From Candidatus Obscuribacterales bacterium (GTDB taxonomy: Bacteria > Cyanobacteriota > Vampirovibrionia > Obscuribacterales > Obscuribacteraceae): 51,567 bases of DNA. The notes under the pieces are model-generated. The model had not been told where the DNA came from. It did no database searches and worked only from the letters and a program-made list of their open reading frames with translations. Shown piece after piece: positions 32,981 through 41,259 of the stretch. The stretch lies in assembly GCA_020054205.1 (NCBI GenBank), contig JAGVLS010000042.1, positions 1 to 51,567 on the forward strand, in the 5' to 3' direction. Position numbers and translations under genes: made by a program. The first letter of the stretch is position 1. Each line of letters begins with the position of its first letter.

Positions 32981-33430
32981 ATGAATTATCGACTTAATAT
33001 ACTTACTCTTCTTGCAATTTCTTGCTTTAGTGTCATTGGTTTTACCATGTGCTGCCAAGACTCACTGGCACAGCATGGTTGGTTTCAAGATAAAAAACAA
33101 CCTGCACTTTCATATCCAAAGGCACCCATGCCGCCGGCTGGAAAAATAGTTGTGCCACCACAAGAAAGTCCATTTTTTCCTTTGCGACCAGACGGACAAG
33201 CTTTTGTATTGGATATAGACAGTACTGTCAATCAAACAGATGCACTAAATCGATTTTATTATGATCCTAGTTGGCGTGGAGAAGTTTGGCAGCCTTATGA
33301 TAGTTATACTCTTGCAGAAAAAGGCGTAAGACTTATGACTACATGGCCGCAATATGATGCTGCCACGCAGAGTCGTAAATTTACTCGAATTCATCAATGG
33401 TTTGAAAAATGGTCTGGCTTTGGTCCTTAA
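32981..33430 (+). CDS. Exported hypothetical protein
   Basis: Not recognised. From ATG 32981 (MNYRLNILTLLAISCFSVIG) it begins with a signal sequence; a CCQDSLAQ cleavage region follows. The mature part of ~120 residues has a Pro-rich segment (PKAPMPPAGKIVVPPQ) and many aromatics near the end (YDPSWRGEVWQPYDSY). A lipoprotein modification at one of the two cysteines is possible. 149 residues. It is 24 nt upstream of methylmalonyl-CoA epimerase. Confidence 0.68.
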   Translation: MNYRLNILTLLAISCFSVIGFTMCCQDSLAQHGWFQDKKQPALSYPKAPMPPAGKIVVPPQESPFFPLRPDGQAFVLDIDSTVNQTDALNRFYYDPSWRGEVWQPYDSYTLAEKGVRLMTTWPQYDAATQSRKFTRIHQWFEKWSGFGP

Positions 33431-33454
33431 AGAATGTAAGCCGAGGCTTTTGTT

Positions 33455-33856
33455 GTGAAACAAATTGACCATATTGCTATTGCTGTAAACTCATTAGAAG
33501 AAGCTTTGTCGTTTTATCAAGATACTTTGGACTTGCCTTTGCTTGGAATTGAAATTGTTCACGAGCAAGGTGTACGAGTAGCAAAAGTGGATGCTGGTAA
33601 CACACACATTGAGTTATTAGAACCGCTTTCTCCTGACAGCCCGGTGGGTAAATTTATTGCTCAACGTGGACAAGGACTGCATCATATATGTTTTAAAGTG
33701 AGCAACATTTCTCAAGAATTAGAAGTACTCAAATCTTGCAATATGCGTTTGATCAATGAAGAGCCAAAAATTGGTGCAGGTGGGGCAAAAATTGCATTTA
33801 TTCATCCAAAGAGTACAAATGGTGTTCTTATGGAATTGTCCGAAACTTCTTATTAA
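33455..33856 (+). CDS. mce: Methylmalonyl-CoA epimerase
   Basis: Epimerises (R)- and (S)-methylmalonyl-CoA in propionate metabolism. It is a vicinal-oxygen-chelate protein: IDHIAIAVNSLEEALSFYQD with metal ligand H6, HIELLEP, GLHHICFKV with H76, and the final VLMELSE. At 133 residues it is full length. The start is GTG, after CGAGG. The mutase is not in the window. Confidence 0.93.
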   Translation: MKQIDHIAIAVNSLEEALSFYQDTLDLPLLGIEIVHEQGVRVAKVDAGNTHIELLEPLSPDSPVGKFIAQRGQGLHHICFKVSNISQELEVLKSCNMRLINEEPKIGAGGAKIAFIHPKSTNGVLMELSETSY

Positions 33857-33987
33857 ATATTCATTTTTTCTGAGTTTTGTGGGTTCATCATTGTTTTTGC
33901 GGTACGCTATAACGGTGATTTTGTGCGATCCGGTCACATTTTATGGATCCAGTTCATATGCCCTTCTATGGAGAGTAAATTTTACGC

Positions 33988-35055
33988 ATGCCAGTTATGA
34001 CAGAACTAAATAGTATTGAAAAAGCCCTCGGCGACAAAGCCAGCTATTACTTAGAACATAAATGTAAAACAGTTCCAAAAGATATGTTGCATTTGCCCAG
34101 CGGCAATTGGGTTGATACTGTAATTACCCAAACAGATAGAAACCCACGCGTATTGCGCAGTTTAGAAAGCATTTTGAATCATGGCAGATTAGCCGGCACT
34201 GGTTATGTTTCTATTTTGCCGGTTGACCAAGGCATCGAGCACTCAGCCGGTGCATCATTTGCAAAAAACCCAATTTATTTTGATGGTGAAAATATTGTCA
34301 AACTAGCTGTTGAAGGTGGCTGTAATGCAGTTGCTTCTACATATGGAGTGCTTGGATCTGTTGCTCGTAAATACGCGCATAAAATTCCTTTTATCGTAAA
34401 AATCAATCACAATGAATTTTTGAGCTATCCAAATAAATTTGACCAAATATTATTTGGCTCTGTAAAAGAAGCCTGGGAAATGGGAGCTGTTGCAGTCGGT
34501 GCCACAATTTATTTTGGATCTGCTGAATCAGCTCGTCAAATTGTTGAAATTGCTAAATGTTTTCACGAAGCACACGAATTGGGTATGGCAACAATATTGT
34601 GGTGCTATTTGCGTAATTCGGCTTTTAAAGTTGGCGATACTGATTATCATGTCTCAGCTGATTTAACTGGTCAAGCTAATCATTTGGGTGTGACTATTGA
34701 AGCTGATATTATCAAACAAAAATTGCCAGAAAATAATGGTGGTTATAATGCCATAAAATTTGGTAAAACAGATCCTAAAGTTTATTCCGATCTCACAACC
34801 GATCATCCAATTGATTTGACTCGCTATCAAGTAGCTAATTGCTATATGGGACGCATTGGTTTAATTAACTCTGGTGGACCATCTGGTAAACATGATATGG
34901 AAGATGCTATTACAACAGCTGTAATCAACAAACGTGCAGGCGGTATGGGACTTATCTCCGGTCGCAAAGCTTTTCAAAAGCCAATGAAAGAAGGTATTGA
35001 ATTGCTCAATGCCATTCAAGATGTTTATCTTTGCGATAAAGTAACTATTGCTTAG
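33988..35055 (+). CDS. fbaB: Fructose-bisphosphate aldolase class I (DhnA/FbaB type)
   Basis: Glycolytic/gluconeogenic aldolase of the Schiff-base type found in archaea and several bacteria. The landmark [17 protein letters not shown] is present, with [11 protein letters not shown] and the putative Schiff-base Lys in AIKFGKTDP. At 355 residues it is normal for the family. The ribosome binding site (GGAG) is rather far from the ATG; a second in-frame ATG at 33997 is an alternative. A perfect terminator follows at 35090. Confidence 0.94.
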   Translation: MPVMTELNSIEKALGDKASYYLEHKCKTVPKDMLHLPSGNWVDTVITQTDRNPRVLRSLESILNHGRLAGTGYVSILPVDQGIEHSAGASFAKNPIYFDGENIVKLAVEGGCNAVASTYGVLGSVARKYAHKIPFIVKINHNEFLSYPNKFDQILFGSVKEAWEMGAVAVGATIYFGSAESARQIVEIAKCFHEAHELGMATILWCYLRNSAFKVGDTDYHVSADLTGQANHLGVTIEADIIKQKLPENNGGYNAIKFGKTDPKVYSDLTTDHPIDLTRYQVANCYMGRIGLINSGGPSGKHDMEDAITTAVINKRAGGMGLISGRKAFQKPMKEGIELLNAIQDVYLCDKVTIA

Positions 35056-35089
35056 AAACAATAATTTCCAGAGCTAAACAAATTCAATA

Positions 35090-35136
35090 AGACAGCCTGA
35101 GTACAGCTACGCTAACAATCAGGCTGTCTTTTAATT
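35090..35136 (+). terminator. Intrinsic terminator of the aldolase gene
   Basis: AGACAGCCTGA (35090-35100) and TCAGGCTGTCT (35119-35129) pair perfectly, followed by TTTAATTT. Confidence 0.92.
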
Positions 35137-35293
35137 TGCAATAAATTCGCAAATTTATCTAATGAGCATTTTGAACCGTGGAATTAAATGTCTTAAAAAG
35201 CAATGTGCCTACATTGATAGAGCCAATATGAATATGTAAATTCAACTGTTTTTCATACATAAGCAAGTCTTTTTTGTAGATAGATATATATCT

Positions 35294-35340
35294 ATAGTCA
35301 AATTATCTTCTCAATTTATTTTTTTGGAGTTCCAAGACGC
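35294..35340 (+). promoter_or_regulatory. Recurrent leader motif, copy E
   Basis: ATAGTCAAATTATCTTCTCA, then a T-rich run, then TTGGAGTTCC, aligns with copy B (AGAGTCAAAGTATCTTCTAA, T-rich run, AAAGGATTTATTC). It lies 75-120 bp before the lipoprotein gene 35414. Confidence 0.5.
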
Positions 35341-35413
35341 CCAAAACAGATACAGCAAGCTGATTTGCAAAAACTAAAAGCAACTGAATCATTTGCTCTA
35401 AAGGAGACACGCT

Positions 35414-36733
35414 ATGTTCAAAAGCGTTCTTGCAGTGCTTTGCGGTACGGCTACTACTATTTTTTTAGGCTGTGCAAAACAGACAGATTTACCGCCTACT
35501 AACTCTTCGGTTTCAACTACTGCTAGTGATTCACCTGAGGTTGCTCATCGTGAATGTACCATTGAAATACTTGAGGAGAATCCTGCTGCCACAAGCCGGC
35601 AAATATTTACTGGTATATTGGGAAAACCAGTTGAGATTCACACTCAATATAAAAATGGTGACACGGGCGTAGCATATTTGGAAGAATCTTCTGGGCAAGT
35701 GAAAGAGTGCAAAGAGATTTTTTCTAGTAATAAATTGAAGAGCCATGCTGTTTTCAGCCGAGATGGCAAATTGGTCAAGGGAGAGTTATATCGTCCAGAC
35801 GGCAGCTTGCGGTTGGTGCGAGAAATTACCGAAAAGGGCTATTTTAAGAGTAGCTTTTACTTACCAAAATCTGCTTTCCCATATATGTCCGAAGCGGAAG
35901 TATCTTCTACTCGAGCTGAAAGGGACATATTTCTTTCAAATGGAACACTGAGAGCTAAGGTGCATCTTGATACGGTTTGGGAGGATCCTTTGGGTGAACC
36001 TCCTCTTCCCAATCAGACAAAACGCCCGACTATTAAGAGTACGACTTATTTCAAATCAGATGGCAAAATTGAACGCAAAGTTGCCTATTCTGACGCATCG
36101 AATACACAAAATTTTGGCTGGACAACTGGCCAAATTCATCTGAAAGTGTGTTGGTACAGGGATAATGGTTCACTTGAATTTTTGCAGAACTGGACCAGAG
36201 ATTATTTGATATCAGTGGAGGAATATGAGCTTGACGGTATAACCACTAAGCGCAATATTATGGTGGTTGATGGTTACTTGCCGCTTGACGGTGAAGCTAG
36301 AATAATTTCTCCTTTAACAGTATTTGAGTATGAGCAAGGTGGTCCAGCCATCGTCAAACAATTCTTTGATCGGAAGAATTATTCTAATAAGAATAATCTT
36401 CAGACAGTGCTTATAAGTCCTGAATACAATCGCGGTGATACAAATTTTTATCAACCTGAAAGGTTATGGCTAAACACGCCCCTGACTGATGTAGTAAACC
36501 TAAACGCATCAGGTCCTGGAAATGGGGTAATTAAGCATGCTCCTGACGAAAAAGTGTATGAAAAATTTGATGTTAAGCTATTCAAGTTTTTTCGCGATCC
36601 AGAACTTGATGCGAACTGGAGACATTTGGCTAGTGAATTGGATGATTATTTGGGTTTGCCGTTAAACAAAGAAGACACCTGTCGTACCTGGTATCTTAAT
36701 CGTCCAATTGAAATGCAAGCATTGCAGATGTAG
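35414..36733 (+). CDS. Lipoprotein with YwqK/MORN-like repeats, copy 1
   Basis: Predicted lipoprotein: hydrophobic signal and lipobox IFLGC (Cys20). Several repeats of the type Y-x-x-DG-x-L-x-x-x (GELYRPDGSLRLVREI, TYFKSDGKIERKVAY, CWYRDNGSLEFLQNW, YELDGITTKRN) resemble MORN_2/YwqK repeats. A paralogue lies at 48767; residues ~45-105 are almost identical in both, even at silent sites, whereas the C-terminal halves differ more. AAAGGAG precedes the ATG. Function unknown; surface or periplasmic location is inferred. Confidence 0.8.
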   Translation: MFKSVLAVLCGTATTIFLGCAKQTDLPPTNSSVSTTASDSPEVAHRECTIEILEENPAATSRQIFTGILGKPVEIHTQYKNGDTGVAYLEESSGQVKECKEIFSSNKLKSHAVFSRDGKLVKGELYRPDGSLRLVREITEKGYFKSSFYLPKSAFPYMSEAEVSSTRAERDIFLSNGTLRAKVHLDTVWEDPLGEPPLPNQTKRPTIKSTTYFKSDGKIERKVAYSDASNTQNFGWTTGQIHLKVCWYRDNGSLEFLQNWTRDYLISVEEYELDGITTKRNIMVVDGYLPLDGEARIISPLTVFEYEQGGPAIVKQFFDRKNYSNKNNLQTVLISPEYNRGDTNFYQPERLWLNTPLTDVVNLNASGPGNGVIKHAPDEKVYEKFDVKLFKFFRDPELDANWRHLASELDDYLGLPLNKEDTCRTWYLNRPIEMQALQM

Positions 36734-36759
36734 TTGTTGCTGCTAATCAAAATACTGCT

Positions 36760-36840
36760 CCAGGCTCTTCGCCTGGGGTTGATGATAATGCTAGCTTGAA
36801 TTCTTTATGCAAGGAGCCTATGCCCCAGGGTTCCTTGCAT
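36760..36840 (+). terminator. Two-hairpin region with alternative pairing after the lipoprotein gene
   Basis: Hairpin 1 is CCAGGC/GCCTGG (36760-36776). Hairpin 2 is ATGCAAGGA/TCCTTGCAT (36807-36840). CCTGGGG (36772-36778) can also pair with CCCCAGG (36823-36829) in the loop of hairpin 2. There is no good U-tract. It could be a terminator or attenuator. Confidence 0.55.
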
Positions 36841-37011
36841 TATTGTCTGTTTATACTAGTCTTTATCGTAGAAATGCGGGTAATTGCAAAATTTTTAGTG
36901 TTTGATCTGCCCCAGAAAAGGGGTGAAGCTCAAAAACTGATAGCAGTTTCGTGAAAGTGGTAGGTTACTAGGGGGCAGGTCAGCAAAGTTGGCTCGAAAA
37001 TTTAGCAGGAC

Positions 37012-38037
37012 TTATTTGTTGCTCAATGCACGATGGATCATTTTTTTTATTTGTGTATTGGCATTTGTATATTTTATAGAAATATCTGGGTTTTCCTTGG
37101 CAAATACTCTAAATATTTCATCAGCGAAGGCTTGTCCAATAATATTTACTTCTGCAAAATCAAGTAGTATTTCATCAAATTTTTCAAATCTAGTCAGAAC
37201 TCTTTTAGCCTGCGATCTTGATATAAGGCTGTCGTGCCCATATTGTGCAAGTTTTAAAGGAACATGAGTGCGCGAAAAACGATATTCATCTGGACCACTA
37301 CTAAATTTATTAAAAAGTTGGTCAAGCTTTTGTTTGGCTGGTTGCAATAATGTCATTATGACCATAGTCCCATTTAATTGCTGTTCACTATCTCTTGATT
37401 GCCAAATACCATCGCTATTCTTGTGAATAAAACTGAGTTTGTCAGAATGAATGACAAACGAATCAAAGATTCTTGAGGTAAAAAAAATGCCTTCTCCAGT
37501 GTGATGTTTAGGATCGGTTGTAAGCTTGCCCTTTGATAATTCAAGCAGAGCTCGTCGCTTATCAGTAAGTTTTAAAGCTTTTGTAATTTTATTGAAAATA
37601 CCAAGACCATTGTCTTTAACGGAGAGAGTGACTGAAATAGCTGTACGTTCCAAGTGCACAACCAATCTTGTTCCTCCTGAATGCTCTATAGCGTTATTTA
37701 CCATTTCTGTAAAACCATAATGACATATGGTGGATTCATTACTAGATAAATCGTTGAGAGTGGAAGACATGATCTCTTGCCAAATTATATCTTCCTCAAG
37801 TTTTTGACTTAGTTTATATTCTTTGACTATTGTACCTGGTGAAACTAATTTATAAGTTGTAGATCGCCCAGAACCTATTGCACGAATTTGATTTTCATTA
37901 ATTAAGTATCTGAGGTGCTTATATGCAGCCTCTCGTGATATTGCAAATTCTTTTGCAGTCTCGGCAATAGGAGATAATTCACTATAGTAGACTCTCTCTA
38001 GAAGATACTGACGAATTTCATTTGGCTTATGAGGCAT
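37012..38037 (-). CDS. HTH/GHKL-ATPase/DUF4325 regulator
   Basis: A 341-residue signalling protein with three parts: an N-terminal winged-helix DNA-binding region (about 5-65: IAETAKEFAISREAAYKHLRYL), a GHKL ATPase domain (about 95-230) with N-box EMVNNAIEHSGG, G1 box VKDNGLGIF and G2 box HHTGEGIFFTSRIFD, and a STAS-like DUF4325 domain (275-335, SRSQAKRVL...FDEILLDFAEV). This arrangement is known in uncharacterised bacterial regulators. There is no Shine-Dalgarno upstream. The promoter region has three copies of a TTGACAAT repeat, a likely autoregulatory site. Confidence 0.85.
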   Translation of the reverse strand: MPHKPNEIRQYLLERVYYSELSPIAETAKEFAISREAAYKHLRYLINENQIRAIGSGRSTTYKLVSPGTIVKEYKLSQKLEEDIIWQEIMSSTLNDLSSNESTICHYGFTEMVNNAIEHSGGTRLVVHLERTAISVTLSVKDNGLGIFNKITKALKLTDKRRALLELSKGKLTTDPKHHTGEGIFFTSRIFDSFVIHSDKLSFIHKNSDGIWQSRDSEQQLNGTMVIMTLLQPAKQKLDQLFNKFSSGPDEYRFSRTHVPLKLAQYGHDSLISRSQAKRVLTRFEKFDEILLDFAEVNIIGQAFADEIFRVFAKENPDISIKYTNANTQIKKMIHRALSNK

Positions 38038-38071
38038 AAGTGTTAGCTATGGTTAGGTTCTTACTAAAATA

Positions 38072-38151
38072 ATTAAATCAGATGCACAGTATATTGTCAA
38101 CTTTAGCATATATCATTGTCAACTTTGGCCTGTTCTTTGTTGACAATGATA
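38072..38151 (-). promoter_or_regulatory. Promoter and repeated operator of the GHKL regulator
   Basis: On the minus strand TTGACA (38100-38095) and TTTAAT (38077-38072) are 17 bp apart. The sequence GTTGACAAT occurs three times: 38092-38101 and 38112-38123 in one orientation and 38139-38150 inverted, the last two forming a perfect 12-bp inverted repeat ATCATTGTCAAC / GTTGACAATGAT. Binding by the HTH of the downstream gene is the simplest reading. Confidence 0.78.
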
Positions 38152-38180
38152 CTATAGGAAATAGTAATATTTAGCAGTAT

Positions 38181-38213
38181 AGGCAAGGTTTTAGTGATAC
38201 TAAAACCTTGCCT
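38181..38213 (-). terminator. Perfect 14-bp hairpin after gene 38349
   Basis: AGGCAAGGTTTTAG (38181-38194) and CTAAAACCTTGCCT (38200-38213) pair perfectly around a 5-nt loop. It lies 135 nt beyond the minus-strand stop at 38349 and has no U-tract, so termination is likely but not sure. Confidence 0.6.
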
Positions 38214-38348
38214 CCTACATACTTTCAAATAAAGTCAGCAAGCTTTAAGTTATTTAGGTATTGTTCCATTCCATGCCGGTCTCGTAGCATTCTGTATAGA
38301 GCTTACCGTCCTTCATGTGTGTGACACTATCAGTGCTGTAACTGGTGG

Positions 38349-39131
38349 TTAGCTTTTGTATAAAGACTTATCCCAGCGAGACATGACGCGATTAGCAATC
38401 AGGTTTGAGCTGGGAAGCATTTGATTTAGAACATAATATTCAATGCAGATTTCCAATGCCTGATCCAATGTGGCATCATCAACAAGACTCGGCTTGCCGG
38501 ACATGATTTTAATGTAAGGCGGAATAGCTGCTTTACGATTTATGGGACTATTTAGTAAGGGGCATGACTCAATTACACTCAGGAAGTGTTTATCTACTGG
38601 ATGTAGGCACCCATTATTGTCTTGATAATGAGTTTGTCCTTGTTCTAAGTGTATTGTCATAATCATATATTTATTCCGAACCTGCACGCAGTTCTGCAAA
38701 AAACTCAAGAATATTTTGTCTGTATCAGTCTTTTCTTGTATTTCTTGAGGAAATTGACGTAAGCTCGTTTGAACAAGTTCTGTGATACATTCATCGAGGG
38801 ATCGGAGAAGAGCATCTAAACCGTATATTGAATAATGTTTAAGCCGTTCGCAATACTGACCGAGGCAATCTTTTTTCTGGTTAAGAGTAAAGATGGATTG
38901 TAAAAGCCGAGCGAAAGCATCTTGGTACTCATGACTTGATTTGATCCTATAGCGAAGAACATTACAATCAAGCTTAAAAATCAAATAGGCTTGTTTTAAA
39001 TTGCGGGATGCTCCAATTAAAGAATCAAGATAGCTGACCAAATCTTTATTCACTGCGAATCGTGGCAGTGATTTGACCATGTTAACTTGACTCACGATTG
39101 CTTCGTGTCCGTGATGAATTGGCGAACGCAT
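38349..39131 (-). CDS. Hypothetical 260-aa helical protein
   Basis: Not recognised. ATG 39131 follows AAAGGAG, which decides against the longer frame. The product appears almost entirely helical (LVSYLDSLIGASRNLKQAYL; LDALLRSLDECITELV), with no membrane segment. Last gene of a minus-strand cluster that begins at 42141. Confidence 0.65.
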   Translation of the reverse strand: MRSPIHHGHEAIVSQVNMVKSLPRFAVNKDLVSYLDSLIGASRNLKQAYLIFKLDCNVLRYRIKSSHEYQDAFARLLQSIFTLNQKKDCLGQYCERLKHYSIYGLDALLRSLDECITELVQTSLRQFPQEIQEKTDTDKIFLSFLQNCVQVRNKYMIMTIHLEQGQTHYQDNNGCLHPVDKHFLSVIESCPLLNSPINRKAAIPPYIKIMSGKPSLVDDATLDQALEICIEYYVLNQMLPSSNLIANRVMSRWDKSLYKS

Positions 39132-39185
39132 GTTTGTGCTCCTTTCGGTTTGAGAAAGACCGGAGAAGTGTTTCAACTTTCCGGA

Positions 39186-39229
39186 CCGTCATAAACTATG
39201 GTGGCAAAAGCCAGGCATGTTTATGACGG
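39186..39229 (-). other. 11-bp hairpin in the 5' region of gene 38349
   Basis: CCGTCATAAAC (39186-39196) and GTTTATGACGG (39219-39229) pair perfectly, with an inner TGGC/GCCA pairing. It lies between two minus-strand genes, has no U-tract, and ends 55 nt before the start at 39131, so it could be a processing site or attenuator. Confidence 0.5.
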
Positions 39230-39279
39230 TGACGATGAAAGTGTACTAAGCAAAAAAGAAAGCCAGTATTTTTTTATTA

Positions 39280-39594
39280 TTAGTTCTTGTTACGACTATT
39301 TTGTCCTTGGAACATTCCAACAACTCCAGCAATTATTCCGGTGAACATAGCTGCCATCATAGCAAAACCTAACGATTGAGGTGGAAAAATATGTAATGTA
39401 CCTGCTAATGAGCAAAACGCTATTCCAATAAGCATTCCAGAAAAAGTAAAAATGAGCGCGCCACGAGGAGCACCAAAATCTCCACTTGTATCAGTGGCAG
39501 CATAGTTTGTACGATTGAAGCGAAACGAGAGGAAATATCCTGAGCCACCGGCGACCATTGCTGACACAAGACAGAAAAGAATTGTACTAAGCAT
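39280..39594 (-). CDS. Small membrane protein, family 1
   Basis: A 104-residue product (ATG 39594 after GAAGGAG) with three hydrophobic segments. It is clearly related to the plus-strand protein at 43891: both have GYF-SF--NR near residue 20, then a polar loop ending G-FG, an LAG in the second hydrophobic segment, and a final AG--G---G stretch. Function unknown. The pair shows that the two oppositely oriented clusters share gene families. Confidence 0.72.
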   Translation of the reverse strand: MLSTILFCLVSAMVAGGSGYFLSFRFNRTNYAATDTSGDFGAPRGALIFTFSGMLIGIAFCSLAGTLHIFPPQSLGFAMMAAMFTGIIAGVVGMFQGQNSRNKN

Positions 39595-39719
39595 GATTTG
39601 TCTCCTTCCTTCAAATTGAACCATTAAAGAGTGTTGCTAGTTGATATATGAGCCGGTGGGGTATCGGCTCTCGTAAATTTAGTACTGCTATGTGCTAGTG
39701 ACTTGTAAAATATTTCTTT

Positions 39720-40412
39720 CTAAAGCTGGTTAAGAGCAACTGGAAAGGCGAAGTCTTCTACCAGATCAAAATATTCGTCAATATCTTTGCGCTGGATAGC
39801 TAAGGACCAATTTCCGTTTACAATTTTGCAATAACCTTCGGGTTCGCTAACCAACAGATCTACTTGATAGCGAAGCCCTTCTTCGCAATTGAAAGAACTG
39901 AGATTTTCATGTCGTTGGCGGTCGGTAATCTCAGCGGGAGGTGAATATGGCTTTTTCATTACGACATAGGTGTTTTTGGTGGTTTGCATCTCTTCCAGCC
40001 TGCTTGCTGTTTTATTGATGCCAGCTTGAGCAGTTTCGATTTTGATTTTTGCTTTTACTAGGGCATTTGTGTATTCAGCCACATCTTTTAGAGCACGTAG
40101 TCCTTCTAGGAATCGGGCAGCATATGATTTTTCTTTTGCAATCCTGGAAATATTTACATGGTAAGCAAAGAGGCGGTAGAAGTCATTGAGAATTGAAACA
40201 GTCTCAGGATCGGGTGACTCGATTTTGGCTAGAGAGTGGCAGGCTTCATCGAGTTCAGTTAACATAAGAAAGGCAACACTCATTGCTGTTTCTGAGGCAT
40301 TGTTGCAACGACCATTTGACCTGTGTTGTGCGTTAAACTCACGGACTTCTTGATAGATGCTGTAGAGAAATTCGCTAATTGTGCAAAGGGAAATTGGGGA
40401 TGCTGTTTCCAT
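39720..40412 (-). CDS. Hypothetical protein with C-terminal KAYxVM/EDFPLP domain, family 2
   Basis: A 230-residue product (after GAAGGAG). The N-terminal ~145 residues are helical. The C-terminal ~80 (KNTYVVMKKPYSPP... GLRYQVDLLVSE ... YFDLVEDFAFPV) are related to the whole 82-residue protein at 44555 and to the C-terminal domain of the 225-residue protein at 47441. The shared domain is beta-rich and SH3-like in size; that fold is a guess. Confidence 0.7.
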   Translation of the reverse strand: METASPISLCTISEFLYSIYQEVREFNAQHRSNGRCNNASETAMSVAFLMLTELDEACHSLAKIESPDPETVSILNDFYRLFAYHVNISRIAKEKSYAARFLEGLRALKDVAEYTNALVKAKIKIETAQAGINKTASRLEEMQTTKNTYVVMKKPYSPPAEITDRQRHENLSSFNCEEGLRYQVDLLVSEPEGYCKIVNGNWSLAIQRKDIDEYFDLVEDFAFPVALNQL

Positions 40413-40565
40413 TTTTGTCTCCTTCTTGTGGCTCTAAAAATGTTAGGTGTGGGCATGGATACTTTTTTCGATGTAATCATACACTGCATTTCCTAAGCGA
40501 TATTTCTTTGTATCTCTCGGTAGATCATGTAAGCCAATATAATGAGGTTCAAAAATAGGCGGCTT

Positions 40566-40802
40566 CTAGGCATCATTGTTGTTATTTTGATTGTTGTCAC
40601 AGTCAGATAGAATACCGTACATCCAAAAAGAGCAACCGAGAAATGCGGTCAATAAAGCGGCCAAACGCGCTTTAATCTCTGGGGGATAACCTCCTAGTTG
40701 TGGTATTGGAGAGCTATACAACACTGCCGTATAGGCAGCGAATGTTGCCAAAACAATGCAAACAAATACGAGTATGTGGACAAAGATCAATCGGTACTTC
40801 AT
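40566..40802 (-). CDS. Small membrane protein with stop-interrupted extension
   Basis: A 78-residue product (after AAAGGAA) with two hydrophobic segments (about 5-30 and 48-65) and an Asn-rich end (NNQNNNNDA). After the TAG (40568-40566) the same frame stays open for 40 more codons to TAA at 40445-40443. The extension (KPPIFEPHYIGLHDLPRDTK, then KYRLGNAVYDYIEKSIHAHT) has ordinary protein composition and fills an otherwise empty gap. Either a nonsense mutation or readthrough has shortened a 119-residue protein. Confidence 0.68.
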   Translation of the reverse strand: MKYRLIFVHILVFVCIVLATFAAYTAVLYSSPIPQLGGYPPEIKARLAALLTAFLGCSFWMYGILSDCDNNQNNNNDA

Positions 40803-40877
40803 AGGGTGTTCCTTTCTGGGATTTTCATACTTAGGTTGATTGCAAAAGCTCAGCTATGAGGAGAGTTATTTTGTTTG

Positions 40878-41168
40878 TCAGGTAGGCTTGGTGGTACAGA
40901 GTAAAGCTTTGGCAGCGGACAGTTTTACTTGCGCTTCATGAATTAGCTTATTAACAGGCTCACTTTTTGCGTTATCTTCGAATTCAGCCCAGCTAATATG
41001 GCTTAGTTGTTCGACGGCGTCATTCCAGCACGCCCAGGCGCGTTCTAAGAATTCTTTTGCTTTCTTTTCAAGAGTTGTTTTTGTTTCAGATAGAGAGTCA
41101 AGCGGATGCAATGCACGAGCTAGTTGTTCCAGCTCTTTTTTTGCCGAATTAAACTTGCGACAGATCAT
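40878..41168 (-). CDS. Hypothetical 96-aa helical protein
   Basis: Not recognised. It looks like a helical hairpin or coiled coil (KKELEQLARALHPLDSL; LEKKAKEFLERAWACW) without signal or membrane segment. GAAAGGA precedes the ATG. Part of the minus-strand cluster 38349-42141. Confidence 0.65.
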   Translation of the reverse strand: MICRKFNSAKKELEQLARALHPLDSLSETKTTLEKKAKEFLERAWACWNDAVEQLSHISWAEFEDNAKSEPVNKLIHEAQVKLSAAKALLCTTKPT

Positions 41169-41259
41169 TGTTTTTTCCTTTCGTTCGCTTATTATTTTAT
41201 TTGCTTGAGGGTGAAGGGCTTTACGGTTATGTTTTGGGGATGCCCATCACAGTTTACGA

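Noticed and set aside
40280..40489. 69-codon minus-strand frame overlapping gene 39720-40412
   Set aside because: It overlaps the well-supported gene start in another frame; the gap sequence is better explained by the 40-codon extension of gene 40566.
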